Below, in pieces: positions 1-10,759 of a DNA stretch of 64,000 bases. Source of the stretch: Marsupella aquatica (taxonomy: Eukaryota > Marchantiophyta); assembly GCA_973895155.1 (NCBI GenBank), contig OZ316892.1, positions 21,576,001 to 21,640,000 on the forward strand, written 5' to 3'. Position numbers and translations under genes: made by a program. The first letter of the stretch is position 1. Every line of letters starts with the position of its first letter. A model generated the notes under the pieces. That model did no database searches and was not told where the DNA came from. It saw nothing but the letters and a program-made list of their open reading frames with translations.

Positions 1-361
1 TCACATTTCCAATGTTCAGTTCTCCACCTCTGCAAGACACGTAACTTAAGATGGACTTTGGTACCAAAGACCACGAAGGGCCTTTACAACAACAGCTGAA
101 GAGGTTGACAGTTGTTCATTGATAGTTTGCGCAAAATTTGCTTTGTTGAGTATAGGAAGTTAATATGTACATATTTCTTTGTACAATTCTCAGATGTATA
201 GATCGGATGCATACATTTTTTTGTTAAGAAGGAAGACCAGCCAAGGTGGGGGGCAAGGACCGAGCGCAAGGACTGGCGGCTCATTTGCAAACACAAGCCA
301 AGCGGACGACTACGGAAGGCCAACTGCTGTCCGCTGCTCAGGCAAGCACTCGGGATGGAAG
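1..361. other. Flank of copia-1, no gene seen
   Basis: No coding region, RNA gene or repeat that I can identify. Short open frames on both strands have no recognisable motif. The stretch ends exactly where the TGTTGAG end of the copia LTR begins. Confidence 0.5.
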
Positions 362-576
362 TGTTGAGCATAGACGACGATCGCAACGGCAAGCCCATGA
401 ACCATCCAACGCACAATAGTTGACACAAGAGATACGTGGTTCACCTCCTTGAGGCTACATCCACGGGAACACACAAGAGAGCTTTACTGAACTCTAAGCC
501 CGTCGGCTATACCGAGTCTCCACAGTGTAAGCTCTCCCTATCTCTCAAGTGGCTCCATAACAATGAGCCTTGGTTC

Positions 577-635
577 TTGGGCTTGCCGTTGCGATCGTCG
601 TCTATGCTCAACAATTGGTATCAGAGCCTTGGTTC
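577..635 (+). other. LTR end plus PBS inserted backwards into the LTR
   Basis: Positions 579-613 are a perfect 35-base inverted copy of the LTR terminus at 362-396. They are followed by two bases and a plus-strand primer-binding site TGGTATCAGAGC (616-627). The 12-mer GAGCCTTGGTTC lies on both sides (565-576 and 624-635). Copia-2 lacks the insertion, so this is a derived state of copia-1. Template switching at the shared 12-mer during reverse transcription is the simplest inference. Confidence 0.85.
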
Positions 636-689
636 TACTCCTCCAAGCACACGTGCCTCTTATGATATAGTGTGCAACTTAGTTAACCT

Positions 690-806
690 AACCACATTAT
701 TGTACCTAATCACGTAGTTGTACCTAACCACGTAGTTGTACCAAACCATGTTGTTGTACCAACCCACGTTGTTGTACCAACCCACGTTGTTGTACCAACC
801 CACGTC
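690..806. repeat. 18-bp tandem array in copia-1 U3
   Basis: About seven imperfect 18-bp units of the type ACCCACGTTGTTGTACCA. It sits near the 5' end of the LTR (U3), where promoter or enhancer repeats are common in plant copia LTRs. Copia-2 does not show the array. A five-unit copy in opposite orientation lies at 6110-6195. Confidence 0.85.
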
Positions 807-841
807 ATACCTAACCTAGACGTAAGAGTAAATACCCAACA

Positions 842-853
842 ATCTTCCCCTTG
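842..853 (-). promoter_or_regulatory. Polypurine tract of copia-1
   Basis: Minus-strand CAAGGGGAAGAT directly abuts the start of the 3' LTR. It is the standard plus-strand primer of copia reverse transcription. The equivalent in copia-2 lies at about 53560-53571. Confidence 0.8.
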
Positions 854-1032
854 ACTCTGGTCTAGGGGAGAGTAATACTGCCAATGTATATGATCCCTCA
901 GCGGGAAGTTCTGGACAAAAACGAAACCGGTTTCCCTCTCTAACTAGAGCAAACCAGAACTAAGCCGTAGCCTAATACATAGGAATGAGGAAGAGCATAT
1001 ATCAGTAATTACAATGAATGTTAAGAAAAACT

Positions 1033-4000
1033 CTACTTGTGATGCAATTGCAAAACCTGCAATACGTCACGGTGTCTAGAGAAACTCTCCAAAGGAATCA
1101 CTTTGGTAAATGCGTCAGCCGGGTTGAGTTTACCATCAATCTTGACTAGCTCAAACAAATTATCAGACACAGCCTGCCTGATAAAATGGTACCTGACGTC
1201 AATATGCTTCACTCTGCTGTCCATCACCTGGTTCACAGCAAGGTGGAGCGCACTTTGACTATCACAATGAAGCTTCACATTCCCCTGTGGCAATCCCATT
1301 TCAGTGATAAGTCTATCCAACCAAATCACTTCCTTTGCTGCTTCCGCAGCTGCAACATACTCCGCTTCTGTAGTAGACTGAGCAATACACTTCTACAAAG
1401 TAGACCTCCAACTTATGCATCCACCGCCAAGTGTGAACACGTATCCTGTTGTTGATCTCCTTCGGTCCAAATCTTGTCCATAGTCAGAATCTACATAGCC
1501 AATCAATGATCTAGCATTCTTTGCATTCGCATCAAATAAAAGACCATGATCCACGGTACCCTTCAATTACCTGATAATCCACTTCACTGCTTCCCAGTGT
1601 ACCTTCCCTGGATTCGACATGTACCTGCTCACCTTGTCCATAGCCATGGCAAGATCAGGTCTAGTGCAAGTCATCAAATACATGAGACTCCCCACTGCCT
1701 TGTCATATGGAACCTTTGACATCAACCCCTTCTCTGTGTCATCCGTAGGACAGAACGCTGATGATAACTTGAAGTGTGGAGCCAACGGGGTACTTACTGG
1801 CTTGCTATTCTCCATGTTGAACCTTGCAATTACCTTCCTCGCATAATTGCTCTGCGTCAACCATAGCTTGCTAGCCTCCAAGTCCCTAGTGATCTCCATA
1901 CCCAAAATCCTCTTAGCTGGCCCTAAGTCCTTCATCTTAAACTCTGCACTAAGCAGTGCCTTGAGCTTAACAATCTCAGACCTATCCTTGGCTGCAATTA
2001 GCATGTCATCCACATAAAGTACTAAAACAATGAACCCAAAGACAACATTCTTCACCGGTTTCAAATACACACAAGGGTCAAATACACTTCTGTGAAAACC
2101 TTGTGACCGAATCCAATCGTCAAACCGCTTGTTCCACTGTCTTGGTGACTGCTTCAACCCATACAAGGATTTCAGCAATCTGCAAACCAATTCCTCCTGT
2201 CCTCTCTTCACAAAACCTAGCGGTTGTCTCATGAAGATCACCTCTTCCAATGTGCCATAGAGGAAAGCTGTGACAACATCCATCTGATCTAGGAGCAGAC
2301 CAAACATTACAACAAGTACACACAATAGTCGTATTGTAGAGTACTTAGCAACTGGTGAGAAGACCTCATTGTAATCCACACCTTTCTCTTGTGTGAATCC
2401 CTTTGCTACCAATCTAGCCTTGTAGACCTTCGATCCACCTCCTATGGAATTATCCTTCAGCTTGTAAATCCACTTGCTGTCCACCACTTGCTGACCCTTA
2501 GGCAGCTTAACAAGCTCCCAAGTTTTGGTGTCCTTTAGTGACTGCATCTCCGTTTGCATTGCTGCAGTCCACTTCTGCTTCTCCTTTGAAGCACTTGCCT
2601 CATGAAATGAAGAAGGTTCTCCTTCTTCCAAAATTAACGCATCACCCTCATCATCAGCTGTAAAATCATCCTCTTGCAGTTGAGATGAATCAACCCACTG
2701 TCCATACCTTGGTGGAGCGCGTACAGTGCGACCAGATGTTCTTCTAGCCGATGACTCCGGTTGATCTGCGTGTGCTGGTACAATTTGAAGCTCAATAGCA
2801 TCCACTTGCTGCTCACCAGCATCAACAAACTCCTCTGGTTCCTCTGGCACAGGAACCAGCTCCATAATTGGAGCAACTCCTTCTCTCCGGTCATGCACCT
2901 CATAACCAATCTCCCCCTCAACGAGATCCGGGATAGGAGATTTTCCTTTGTCAGTACGGGAGACCTGAGTATTCTCCCCCTCCTTCAATAATCTGGATTC
3001 ATTGAAGGAAACATCCCTACTGACAACGAGCTTACAAGCAATAGGATCCCATAGCCTATAGGCTTTCACACCACTCTGGTACCCAAGAAAAACACATTTC
3101 CTGGAGGTAGGATCCAACTTGGTCCTATTCTGCTTTGGTGTGAGAGCATATGCATCACTTCCAAAAATTACCAAGCCATGATAGTCTGCTTGCCGCTTAT
3201 AGCGCATCTCAAACGGCGTTTTGAAATTGATAGCACTAGAAGGAGAAAGATTTACCAAATAAGCTGCGGTATTGACAGCTTCTGCCCAAAATTCTTGTGG
3301 TAAACCTGATTGGCTCAACATACTCCGTGACCGCTCCAACAGTGTCCGATTGAGCCTCTCAGCGATACCATTCTGCTGCGGAGTATAAATTGTGGTGAGA
3401 TGGCGAGTTATCCCCTGTTCTGAACAGTACTCTTCAAATTCCATTGAAGTGTACTCCCCGCCGTTGTCTGACCTCAGACTCTTCACCCTTGTATCCAAAC
3501 ACTTGATCGTGTTTCCAGTCTGATTCTCCACCTGGGCCTTCCACTTCTTAAAAATGGACAAGACATCAGACTTATGCGTCATGAAATAAATCCACACAAA
3601 TCTTGAGTAATCATCAATAAATGATACATAGTACAACTTTCCAGAGTGTGAGGGAGTCGGGGATGGACCCCACACGTCACTATGTATGTACTCAAGAACC
3701 GCTTTGGAACGATGAGTTCCAATACCAAAAGCACGACGATGCTGCTTTCCAAGAATGCAATGCTCACAAAACTCTAATTTACAAGATTGCAAATCAGAAA
3801 TGAGTCCATTCTTGCGTAAGATAGCCAAACCCTTCTCACTCATGTGGCCTAGCCGTGAATGCCACAGTTGAGTCATCTCCTCGTGAGACTTGGTTACATT
3901 GGCCTCTCCATATACAGTATTGCCCTGTAATATATATAAATTCTTTTGTCTACTCCCCTTCAAAATCACTGTCTCTCCTGACCTGACTTGAAGTTCACCA

Positions 4001-4305
4001 TCAATAACGCTCCATTGATGACCATTTGAATCCAACACACCGAGTGAAATCAGATTCTTACGCATGCCAGGTACATACCTGACTCCGGACACTGTGCGCA
4101 CAGCGCCATCAAACATTTGAATCTTCACAGACCCAATTCCCTCAATTTGACAGGAGTGATCATTTCCCATCAGAACTGAACCGTTTGAAACAGAGTAAGA
4201 ACTGAAAAACTCACGAATGTAACAAATATGAAAAGAGCAAGCACAATCAAGAATCCACACATCATCTGCTCTCCTAGATGACGTGCACAGGGCATACCCC
4301 CGGCT
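1033..4305 (-). pseudogene. copia-1 pol: protease/integrase/RT/RNase H
   Basis: Continuous in one frame with gag. From the N-terminus: WILDCACSFHI as the protease active-site region (normally D-S/T-G or D-S-A; here DCA); integrase zinc finger HSRLGHMS...CEHCILGKQ (HHCC); integrase core with HSDVWGP, LRSDNGGEY and AERLNRTLLER giving the D-D-E residues; RT with TAFLYGTLEE and the catalytic YVDD in LYVDDMLIA; RNase H ending with KHIDVRYHFIR. A TAA at 1567-1569 replaces the Tyr expected in the RxLKGT motif, and a TAG at 1393-1395 replaces a Gln. Apart from these the frame is open for about 1,090 codons, so this is a young or recently active copy. Confidence 0.93.
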
Positions 4306-5391
4306 TCATAAAACATACTCATCATTGAGTAAATCAGCTTCTCCATCAGCCCTAGCCATATTTGCCGATGAAGTTTCCGCTGCCTTTCCCTTACAGTCTC
4401 GCTTGAAGTGTCCAACTTGGTTGCACTTCCAACATGTCACCTGCCTCCTCTGAGGGGATTTACCCTTGGACTTAGATCTGGATTTAGATCTAAACTGGGT
4501 TCTACGGTCCCCAGTTGGTCGCTGCATACTCCTCCCACGGTTAACATTGAGGGTAGCACCAGATGATGAAGGCTGTGACGTGATGTGCATCTTCTGCTGA
4601 AGATCATCACTAAGCAGAGAACTTACCACGTCATTGTATGAAATGGTATCCCTATCACGATGCAACAACACTCGTGATAGGGACTGGTAAGATGGAGGCA
4701 ATGAACTAAGAAGCTGCAGAGCCTTCGTCTCATCATTCAAAGTCTCCCCAAGGTTTTCCAAGTCAACGACCATGTCGTTGAAAGCATCCACATGGTCTTG
4801 CAACTTCGTACCAGATTCCTTCATCCTGAAACTCATCAGTTTGTAGGAAGTGTAGAGCCGGTTCGACAACTCCTTGTGGTGATACTTGCTCTGCAATTCC
4901 GCAAACAAGGACATGCAATCCTTATGTGCACCCAACTGCTTGATGATGGGAGGCATGAGATAGAGTGTAACACACCACACTCCCTGCTCCTGCATGCGGT
5001 CCCATTGTTTCTCATCAACATCGTCTTCACGAGGGCTCAGCAGTTGGCCCATCCCTGACGCATAAAGCACTCCCTTCACCTGCTTCTCCCATAGCAAGTA
5101 GTCAGAGCGCCCATCATACTTTGTCACTTCATACTTGGGTCCCCCAAGCTTGAAAGTCCCCATCTTCTTCTTTACCGTGAGCTCCGGTAGTAGTACTGCT
5201 TCCTCCACCACACGCCGCACCGGTGATGGTATCGGTGTCACGTGCTCTTCCTCTTGCTCCTCTCTCTGCCCCTGAAACCTCCGCGGTGATCCTCGTGCTT
5301 CAAGTTCCACGTCTTCGAAAAACTCCTCCGAATCACTTGTCAACAACGAATGTTGATCAATTGCACTTGGTGCCGTCACCAAGTCCAACAA
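4306..5391 (-). CDS. gag: copia-1 Gag
   Basis: UBN2/copia-type Gag of up to 361 residues. It has the YDGRSDYLLWEKQV N-terminal motif and a CCHC zinc knuckle CWKCNQVGHFKRDC near the C-terminus, preceded by a basic Arg/Ser/Lys stretch. The frame is open to 5391 but has no ATG before 5163-5161 (MGTFKLGG), the more likely start; the upstream acidic part may be non-translated. The frame ends with TGA at 4308-4306 and pol follows in the same frame. The zinc knuckle would package the element RNA. Confidence 0.88.
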   Translation of the reverse strand: MLDLVTAPSAIDQHSLLTSDSEEFFEDVELEARGSPRRFQGQREEQEEEHVTPIPSPVRRVVEEAVLLPELTVKKKMGTFKLGGPKYEVTKYDGRSDYLLWEKQVKGVLYASGMGQLLSPREDDVDEKQWDRMQEQGVWCVTLYLMPPIIKQLGAHKDCMSLFAELQSKYHHKELSNRLYTSYKLMSFRMKESGTKLQDHVDAFNDMVVDLENLGETLNDETKALQLLSSLPPSYQSLSRVLLHRDRDTISYNDVVSSLLSDDLQQKMHITSQPSSSGATLNVNRGRSMQRPTGDRRTQFRSKSRSKSKGKSPQRRQVTCWKCNQVGHFKRDCKGKAAETSSANMARADGEADLLNDEYVL

Positions 5392-5756
5392 GGTAATTGA
5401 TTTTGCTTAGCCTTCCTCTTTGCATCAAAGAGCCAATCCCGGACTCAAAAACAATCGTCTTGCCTCAATCTCTCCGTTGAGTCAAAACACTTGACGCTTC
5501 TCCCTCCGAGTCGATTGCTAACTTTCTTCACAAAATCCAGAACGACGAAAACTTAGATCTCTCTACACCATGAGCTCCGTTCAACGATTTCTTCACACCG
5601 TTAGAAAGCTCTTGCCCTGATCTATCCGTTGAGCCCATAAACTCCAAGTTCCATGCGATGGAACTTTGGAAAATCCACCAACACTCAACGCTGGAAAAAC
5701 CGTCATGAAATCCCGTCACGAACACACATCACCTCCCAAGCATGCTCTGATACCAG
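5392..5756 (-). promoter_or_regulatory. copia-1 leader with primer-binding site
   Basis: Untranslated leader between PBS and gag. The PBS TGGTATCAGAGC is read on the minus strand at 5755-5744 and matches the 3' end of plant initiator tRNA-Met. In an intact element the LTR terminus should end within two bases of 5756; instead an unrelated sequence follows. Confidence 0.85.
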
Positions 5757-6071
5757 TGTATGTCGTTGCAGCGGTTGATGGCCTCCCGAATGCCGACTAT
5801 CTTGTTCTCACAAAACAGAAGATCGTCGAGTTTGTCGGCAGTAGGCGTCCACAAGAATTCAGCCGTAATGAGTTTTCCTCCTAGGAAAGTAGACTTCTGC
5901 AGCTCCCACAGTCAAGCAAGCTCTTGCCGTTCTCGAGCCGCTCTCTCTGATTCTTCGTCCTGGTAGGTCCCAATGTACTCAGTTGCCCGTTCTAACAGGC
6001 ATCCCCAAAAATGAGCAGCTTGATTGTCGTTGCTCATACCCCTCTTGAGTTGATCGTCGGTATCTGCTTCC
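5757..6071 (-). pseudogene. Unidentified ORF remnant where the 5' LTR should be
   Basis: On the minus strand this stretch reads as one frame with a single stop (near 5919). It includes an acidic/basic helical part (ESERAARERQELA), and the frame continues through the copia PBS. It shows no similarity to the copia LTR. It may be part of the neighbouring coiled-coil ORF family or host DNA. Product unknown. Confidence 0.4.
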
Positions 6072-6195
6072 TGTTGGGTATTTACTCTTACGTCTAGGTT
6101 AGGTATGACGTGGTTGGTACAACAATGTGGGTTGGTACAACAACGTGGGTTGGTACAACAACATGGTTTGGTACAACTACGTGGTTAGGTACAAT
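6072..6195 (+). repeat. Inverted fragment of copia LTR U3
   Basis: Begins TGTTGGGTATTTACTC, the exact start of the copia-1 LTR, but on the plus strand. It carries five of the 18-bp units and then diverges. Together with the LTR at 716-841 it forms a large inverted repeat around copia-1. Confidence 0.85.
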
Positions 6196-6405
6196 TACAT
6201 TTCCGCGGCAATGCAATGGAGGAAAGTGGCGTTTCGGAGAGTTTTTGCCAGTTTTATCGGTCATTGCATTGCCTTAGAAAAAAAACGGGATCGGGCTAAA
6301 CGAGAACTCCGACACACTTCTCGGTCGGTTCGAAATCGTGTTCATTCCCACTCTTCCAAGAGTAGTTTGAGGGGACCCGACCTAGCAGAGCAGCCCCAAG
6401 TCTCC

Positions 6406-9056
6406 CCCACCAGATGTCACTCCCCCTAGTTTTGACGGCATAAAACAGACGGTACAGGAGTTTCAAAAACGACGAAGGGAGGAAGAGGAGGCAGCCCTGG
6501 CAAGGGAGAAGGATTTACCAAGAGGAGAATGGCCAGAGGACATCCGATGGCTTGCAGAAAAATGAAGCAGCCCGCCAGCCATGATAGAAGAAATTTGCAA
6601 GGCTGCCTGGGAACAAAGGCCGCGGTGGATGATGTCGATGACTTCTGCTCACTCCGCCTATGCTAAAGAACGAGCCATGGAGTACGGGGAGATGTGTGGG
6701 GAACTTGCGCTCGGCATCTTTGGGGAGGAGTTGGAGCAGGGACCTTTTTTCCAGAGGGAAATGTTGGAGAAGCACCGATTAGAAGAAGCGGTGGCTTTGG
6801 AAAGAAGCAAGAAGGATGAGGTCATCCGTCGGCTTAGGGCAAGGGAAGCCGAGGTAGAAGACCTGAAGGCGTCCAAGAAAGCCCAAGATGAGCTACGGAT
6901 TAAGCGGCATGAGCTCAACATCATGCAAGGGCAATTGGATACCGCGTAGTCTGATAATCAGATTATCAAGGATAAACTGACTCGGACCCAATGTGATCTG
7001 GCCGATTTGATCAAGGAGAAGGAGAAGTGGAAGTGAGAGCTGAGAGACGCAGAGGAGGCCCACATAGCAGCCAACAATCGGGCCATAGCGGAAACTCAGA
7101 GAAGGGAAAGGGCGCTGAAGGGGGAACTCGAGGATATCTACAGAGCCCTTGAGCAGAAGGAGGCCGAGTTAGGGAAATCCTATCAGGCGATTATCGTGTT
7201 GCGGCAGGAGCTTGCATCCGTGACGGCCAGCTTCAAGGCCAACCTCCGCGAGAAAGACAACCAGCTCGACCAGACTTATGCCAAGATGAATAAAATGGAG
7301 TCTGAGGTCGTTACGAACTGAGAGCAACCTAGGAGGAGAGGGCTACCTCCCTGGGCCCTTAGTGTTACTAATACAAGGAAGACGTGCGAACAACGCAAGG
7401 GTATTTTTAATGTAATGCAAACTAATTTTTATAACAGTTTTTAAAGTAGGCAACATCACTCTATATACATTCATCATAATATTAGTAATAAGGCAAGAAT
7501 CAAATACATGTCACATAAATCTTATGCAAGGGTACCCAAAATGCCAAGTACACGCGTCACTATATGGTTGACACACATGTCATCACTTCATTTGCACATG
7601 TGTCCATATAGTAAATCAGATATTTAATTATTATCGTCTTAAGGCAAGTTTGGTTTTGTTGGTCCCCTTATGGTGGAAAAAATGGGTTAAGGTAGACATG
7701 TTTACCCGCATGTTTAGGAGTTAAGTGGGGAATTGAGTAAATTTTGGGCCAGGATCTTTGGGCCCAACTTGGTTGGGAACTGGGATTGATGGGGATCCAT
7801 GGATCAATCCCACATGGACGGACAAGATTACTTTTGAATTCCCTTGAATCAAACAGCCATGTATGAGGCCAGATGTGTTTGTGTATTGAGGGAGGGGTCT
7901 CGAGCGCTCAAACAATGTTTGTTATAGTTGGTTTAGACTTTGAAGTATTATTCATGGATTATACATATATAGTACTAATGAAACTAGAAGTTCAGAGGCA
8001 CTTTTGCGAACACTAAGACAAAACCGCAGGTCTATGTGTAAACTATAGGAAGAACTATAATTTTCTCTCATCCTAATTTTGTTTATCTATATAAAATATG
8101 TACCTTGAACATCGAGCATAACATACAAGTCCCCTATGAAAGATAAAGTTTTAACTATTTTAGTATGATATTTGTAATTCTAAAAATTCAAGGGTGTTTT
8201 CAATTCCTTGAAAAACTCTATTATAATTTACAAAAGGATAAAATTTAATAGGAAAAGTTAATATTTTTACATTAACAAGGGGATTTTATTTGTGAACAAA
8301 AATATTAAGAAGGGGTACACGGGGGTATCTGTTCTCAGGGGGGGTTCACTTGATATAGTAAGAGTGAGGGCCCAGGGGGCTACCTTAAAGAAAGAGTTGG
8401 AGGAAGCCCAGAAGGAGCGGGAGAAGGTGTGCAAGGACCTGGATGAATTGCAAGAGGAGTTGGAGGAAAGCAGGCGGAAGATGGAGAACTTACAGCGGTG
8501 AGCCGACAACCAAACGGAGCGGCTGAAGAAACAAGCCACAGTATTTAAGTGCTTGGCTTCCTCAGGACCAACTCCAATTGGGGCAACCAAGTTACCTGGT
8601 GTAGTACTGGCCAAAGGACAAGCCGAGACACTTGCACCAGTGCCGGAGGTAAGTGGTAAGGGGAAGGGGCCAGCTACCGAACCAAAGAAGAAGAAGAAGC
8701 GGAAACCTTCTGGGTCAGGGAGTAATACACCTCCTCAAGCCGTCGTGACCAAGGAGGTAAACCCAACACCAACCTTAGGCAGGGTCACGGTAGAGGATCC
8801 AACTACCCTAGAACGCGGGGATGATGAAGCCGGGGCTAGGATACTCGGGGATGAAGCCGGGGTATCGAATCCATCACTAGAACATGTCGGGGAGGTCGTG
8901 GTCGATGCTGAGGCTGAAGCCGAGGGTGGACCTAGTCAGGCCGATGGAGAGTTGACTCGGTCAGGAGCAGGTAATCTGTCAGAGGACGAACTTACGATAG
9001 TGGCTACGGAGGAAGTGTTGGGGGCGTCCATTGAGGACCCGACACCGCTGCCATGA
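6406..9056 (+). pseudogene. Decayed coiled-coil ORF of a non-autonomous element
   Basis: Plus-strand coding remnant in several frames. Part one, 6410-7320, is highly charged and helical (MIEEICKAAWEQ, RRLRAREAEVEDL, LEDIYRALEQKEAEL) with stops near 6564, 6949, 7036 and 7321. Part two, 8386-9056, continues the coiled coil (KKELEEAQKEREKV). It then has a low-complexity tail with KKKKKRKPSGSG and acidic repeats, ending in TGA at 9054. A TIR element at 7349-8377 separates the halves. The architecture recalls the long ORF of the E elements (coiled coil, KKRK linker) but I cannot align them with confidence. No pol is present. Confidence 0.6.
7349..8377. mobile_element. 1,029-bp TIR element with 8-bp target duplication
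   Basis: Ends are CCCTGGGCCC and GGGCCCAGGG, with imperfect inverted similarity running about 26 bp inward (TTAGTGTTACTA against TCACTCTTACTA). The 8-bp GGCTACCT flanks both sides (7341-7348 and 8378-8385). The interior is AT-rich and has no transposase ORF, so it is non-autonomous. An 8-bp duplication fits the hAT superfamily, but the termini do not prove it. Confidence 0.82.
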
Positions 9057-10200
9057 CGGTGGTGGGGGGCCGCTCCTTTTAAGGAGGGCTAACATGGAGG
9101 GAGGAGGCGTGAGTGGGCAGGGCGAGCTCAGATCTCCAAGTTTAGAATTACGATCAGGACCAAGGGGCGGCCCTAACACTTAGCTTAGTGGGATTGCGGA
9201 TCCACTGGTAAGAGCAACACTTGTGCTCCTGCCTCGCTGTACATAGATAGATTATAATTAGGTAGATTAGGCTTACGCTGCAAGGAATTAGGCGGATCCA
9301 CTACCAGGATAAGTACCTGGGCAGTGGGGAGTTCAGGGCCTTCTTCCTTAGCAAGTTTTTAGTGCACCAACAGGGCTGGGATCAAGTAGTTAAAGAAGCT
9401 CTCAGTTAGTTATACTGTGACCCTTGTGTATATTCATGTTTCCTCATACCTAAGAGATGAATAGAGTTGGCCTCACGGCTTAGTTCGCAAATCTTGTGTA
9501 CGAGAAGTACTGTTTGTATGGCAAGTGCATGATATAACTCAATCAAAAGGAGTCATTTTGCTATTTGTGTGTCGCATTAACTTGTTTGAAGATTGCCCAC
9601 ATCAACCAAGAAGGGAGTAAGCAAGGTAGTAAGAGTTGGATGTGTCGAGCTGAGAGAGGTCTTAGCGGCTTACCCAAGCCAGTTGGGGATCATTCCGGCA
9701 ACGGAATCCAAACATACCTTAAGGGAAACCGAGAGAGAAGGACAAGGGAAGGCCTAGAATAGGCCGGCTACGTATCTCATGACCCGATGAAGGATCTGTC
9801 GAGTATATGTGAGTAAAATGTTAATAGCCATAGTAGTAGAGGGAAGTTAGCAGCATCCCATGCCGCTAAGCCACGAAATCGGCCTCGCCAAGAGCAAAAC
9901 CTGCGGGAATCGGCTTGAGTAGAGGGGTTTCTTGGGTTTAGGGAGCCATGGGACGCACCACAATGCCTAATTTTCTTCTCCCACAATGACAAGACCCAAG
10001 AGAGCAAAGGGTCAATTAAAAAAATAGTTCCTCTCGAGTTCAAATAGCTCCGGCCCTCCAGAGCAACATGAACACACACCGGGATGATTAACTTTTAAGA
10101 AATTGAAAAAATTGAAAAACTCTTGTGTATATTGGCTTATTTATTTACATGGATCTTGCCAATAACACCTAATGGTGACTTTTTGAGACGGGGACCCCGT
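9057..10200. other. Non-coding stretch after the coiled-coil relic
   Basis: Probably the 3' region of the decayed element. I see short unconvincing open frames only, no RNA gene and no clear terminal repeat. A perfect small palindrome GACGGGGACCCCGTC lies at about 10187-10201, just before the CACTA-like region. Confidence 0.4.
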
Positions 10201-10219
10201 CACACTAAACACAACGGAA

Positions 10220-10680
10220 AATGTCTGATACTCCCAGCTATGGAACTACCGATACTACTAACATCGGACATTATTATCCTATATGTTTTGTATCAAAAAC
10301 TTCATCCAATACCTCGCATATTGGACAATGTCCAAAACCTCCTGTATCACAAATTGAGAGCCAAAATGTTTTTCAGATGTCCGATGATAATAGTATCGGA
10401 AGCCAATTCCGATAGGGTTGGTTTTGGAATTTACCGATATAATTATTATCGGACATATATTTTGTGATACTAATTACAATGGAAAACATTTGTGAAGGCT
10501 GAGATATCGGTTACTATCCGTCGGAATTGCTATCGGACGCCTCCTCGGTTGCGGGCTTAAGCGTCCGATCCGTGGAGTATCGGATTATGGCTTCCGATGT
10601 TATAGTATTGGAAAATCCGATACTTTGAGGATGGGAAGGGGTTTTTTGCTTTGGCAGTACTGATGTGTGTCCGATATGTT
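10220..10680. repeat. Subterminal TCCGAT/ATCGGA motif cluster
   Basis: More than a dozen copies of TATCGGA, CCGATA and close variants in both orientations within about 460 bp, several forming small palindromes. In CACTA transposons such clusters bind the element's own DNA-binding protein near the ends. Confidence 0.75.
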
Positions 10681-10759
10681 TCCGATGTTATTTGAATGGG
10701 ATATGGTATGGGACTTTAGTGTTTTACAATGTCTAGGTTGCATGGACTTAATGGATTCA

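Larger units (their letters stand above)
362..841 (-). repeat. 3' LTR of copia-1
   Basis: Bounded by TGTTGAG on the plus strand and CCCAACA at the internal side, the inverted TG..CA ends of an LTR read on the minus strand. It aligns with the 349-bp LTR of copia-2 (53211-53559). It is longer because of an 18-bp tandem array in U3 and a 59-bp insertion at 577-635. Confidence 0.88.
362..5756 (-). mobile_element. Ty1/copia retrotransposon, copia-1
   Basis: Minus-strand element in the order leader/PBS, gag, protease-integrase-RT-RNase H, polypurine tract, 3' LTR. The integrase-before-RT order is diagnostic of copia. Only two nonsense codons interrupt pol, and one more TGA separates gag and pol. 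A 5' LTR is missing: immediately beyond the PBS the sequence is unrelated to the 3' LTR. A second, more damaged copy lies at 53211-61966 and aligns throughout, which allowed lesions to be told from insertions. No target duplication can be scored because the 5' end is not intact. Confidence 0.93.

Noticed and set aside
9565-9762. Plus-strand 65-codon frame
   Set aside because: No motif and no second copy; lies in the 3' flank of the coiled-coil relic.
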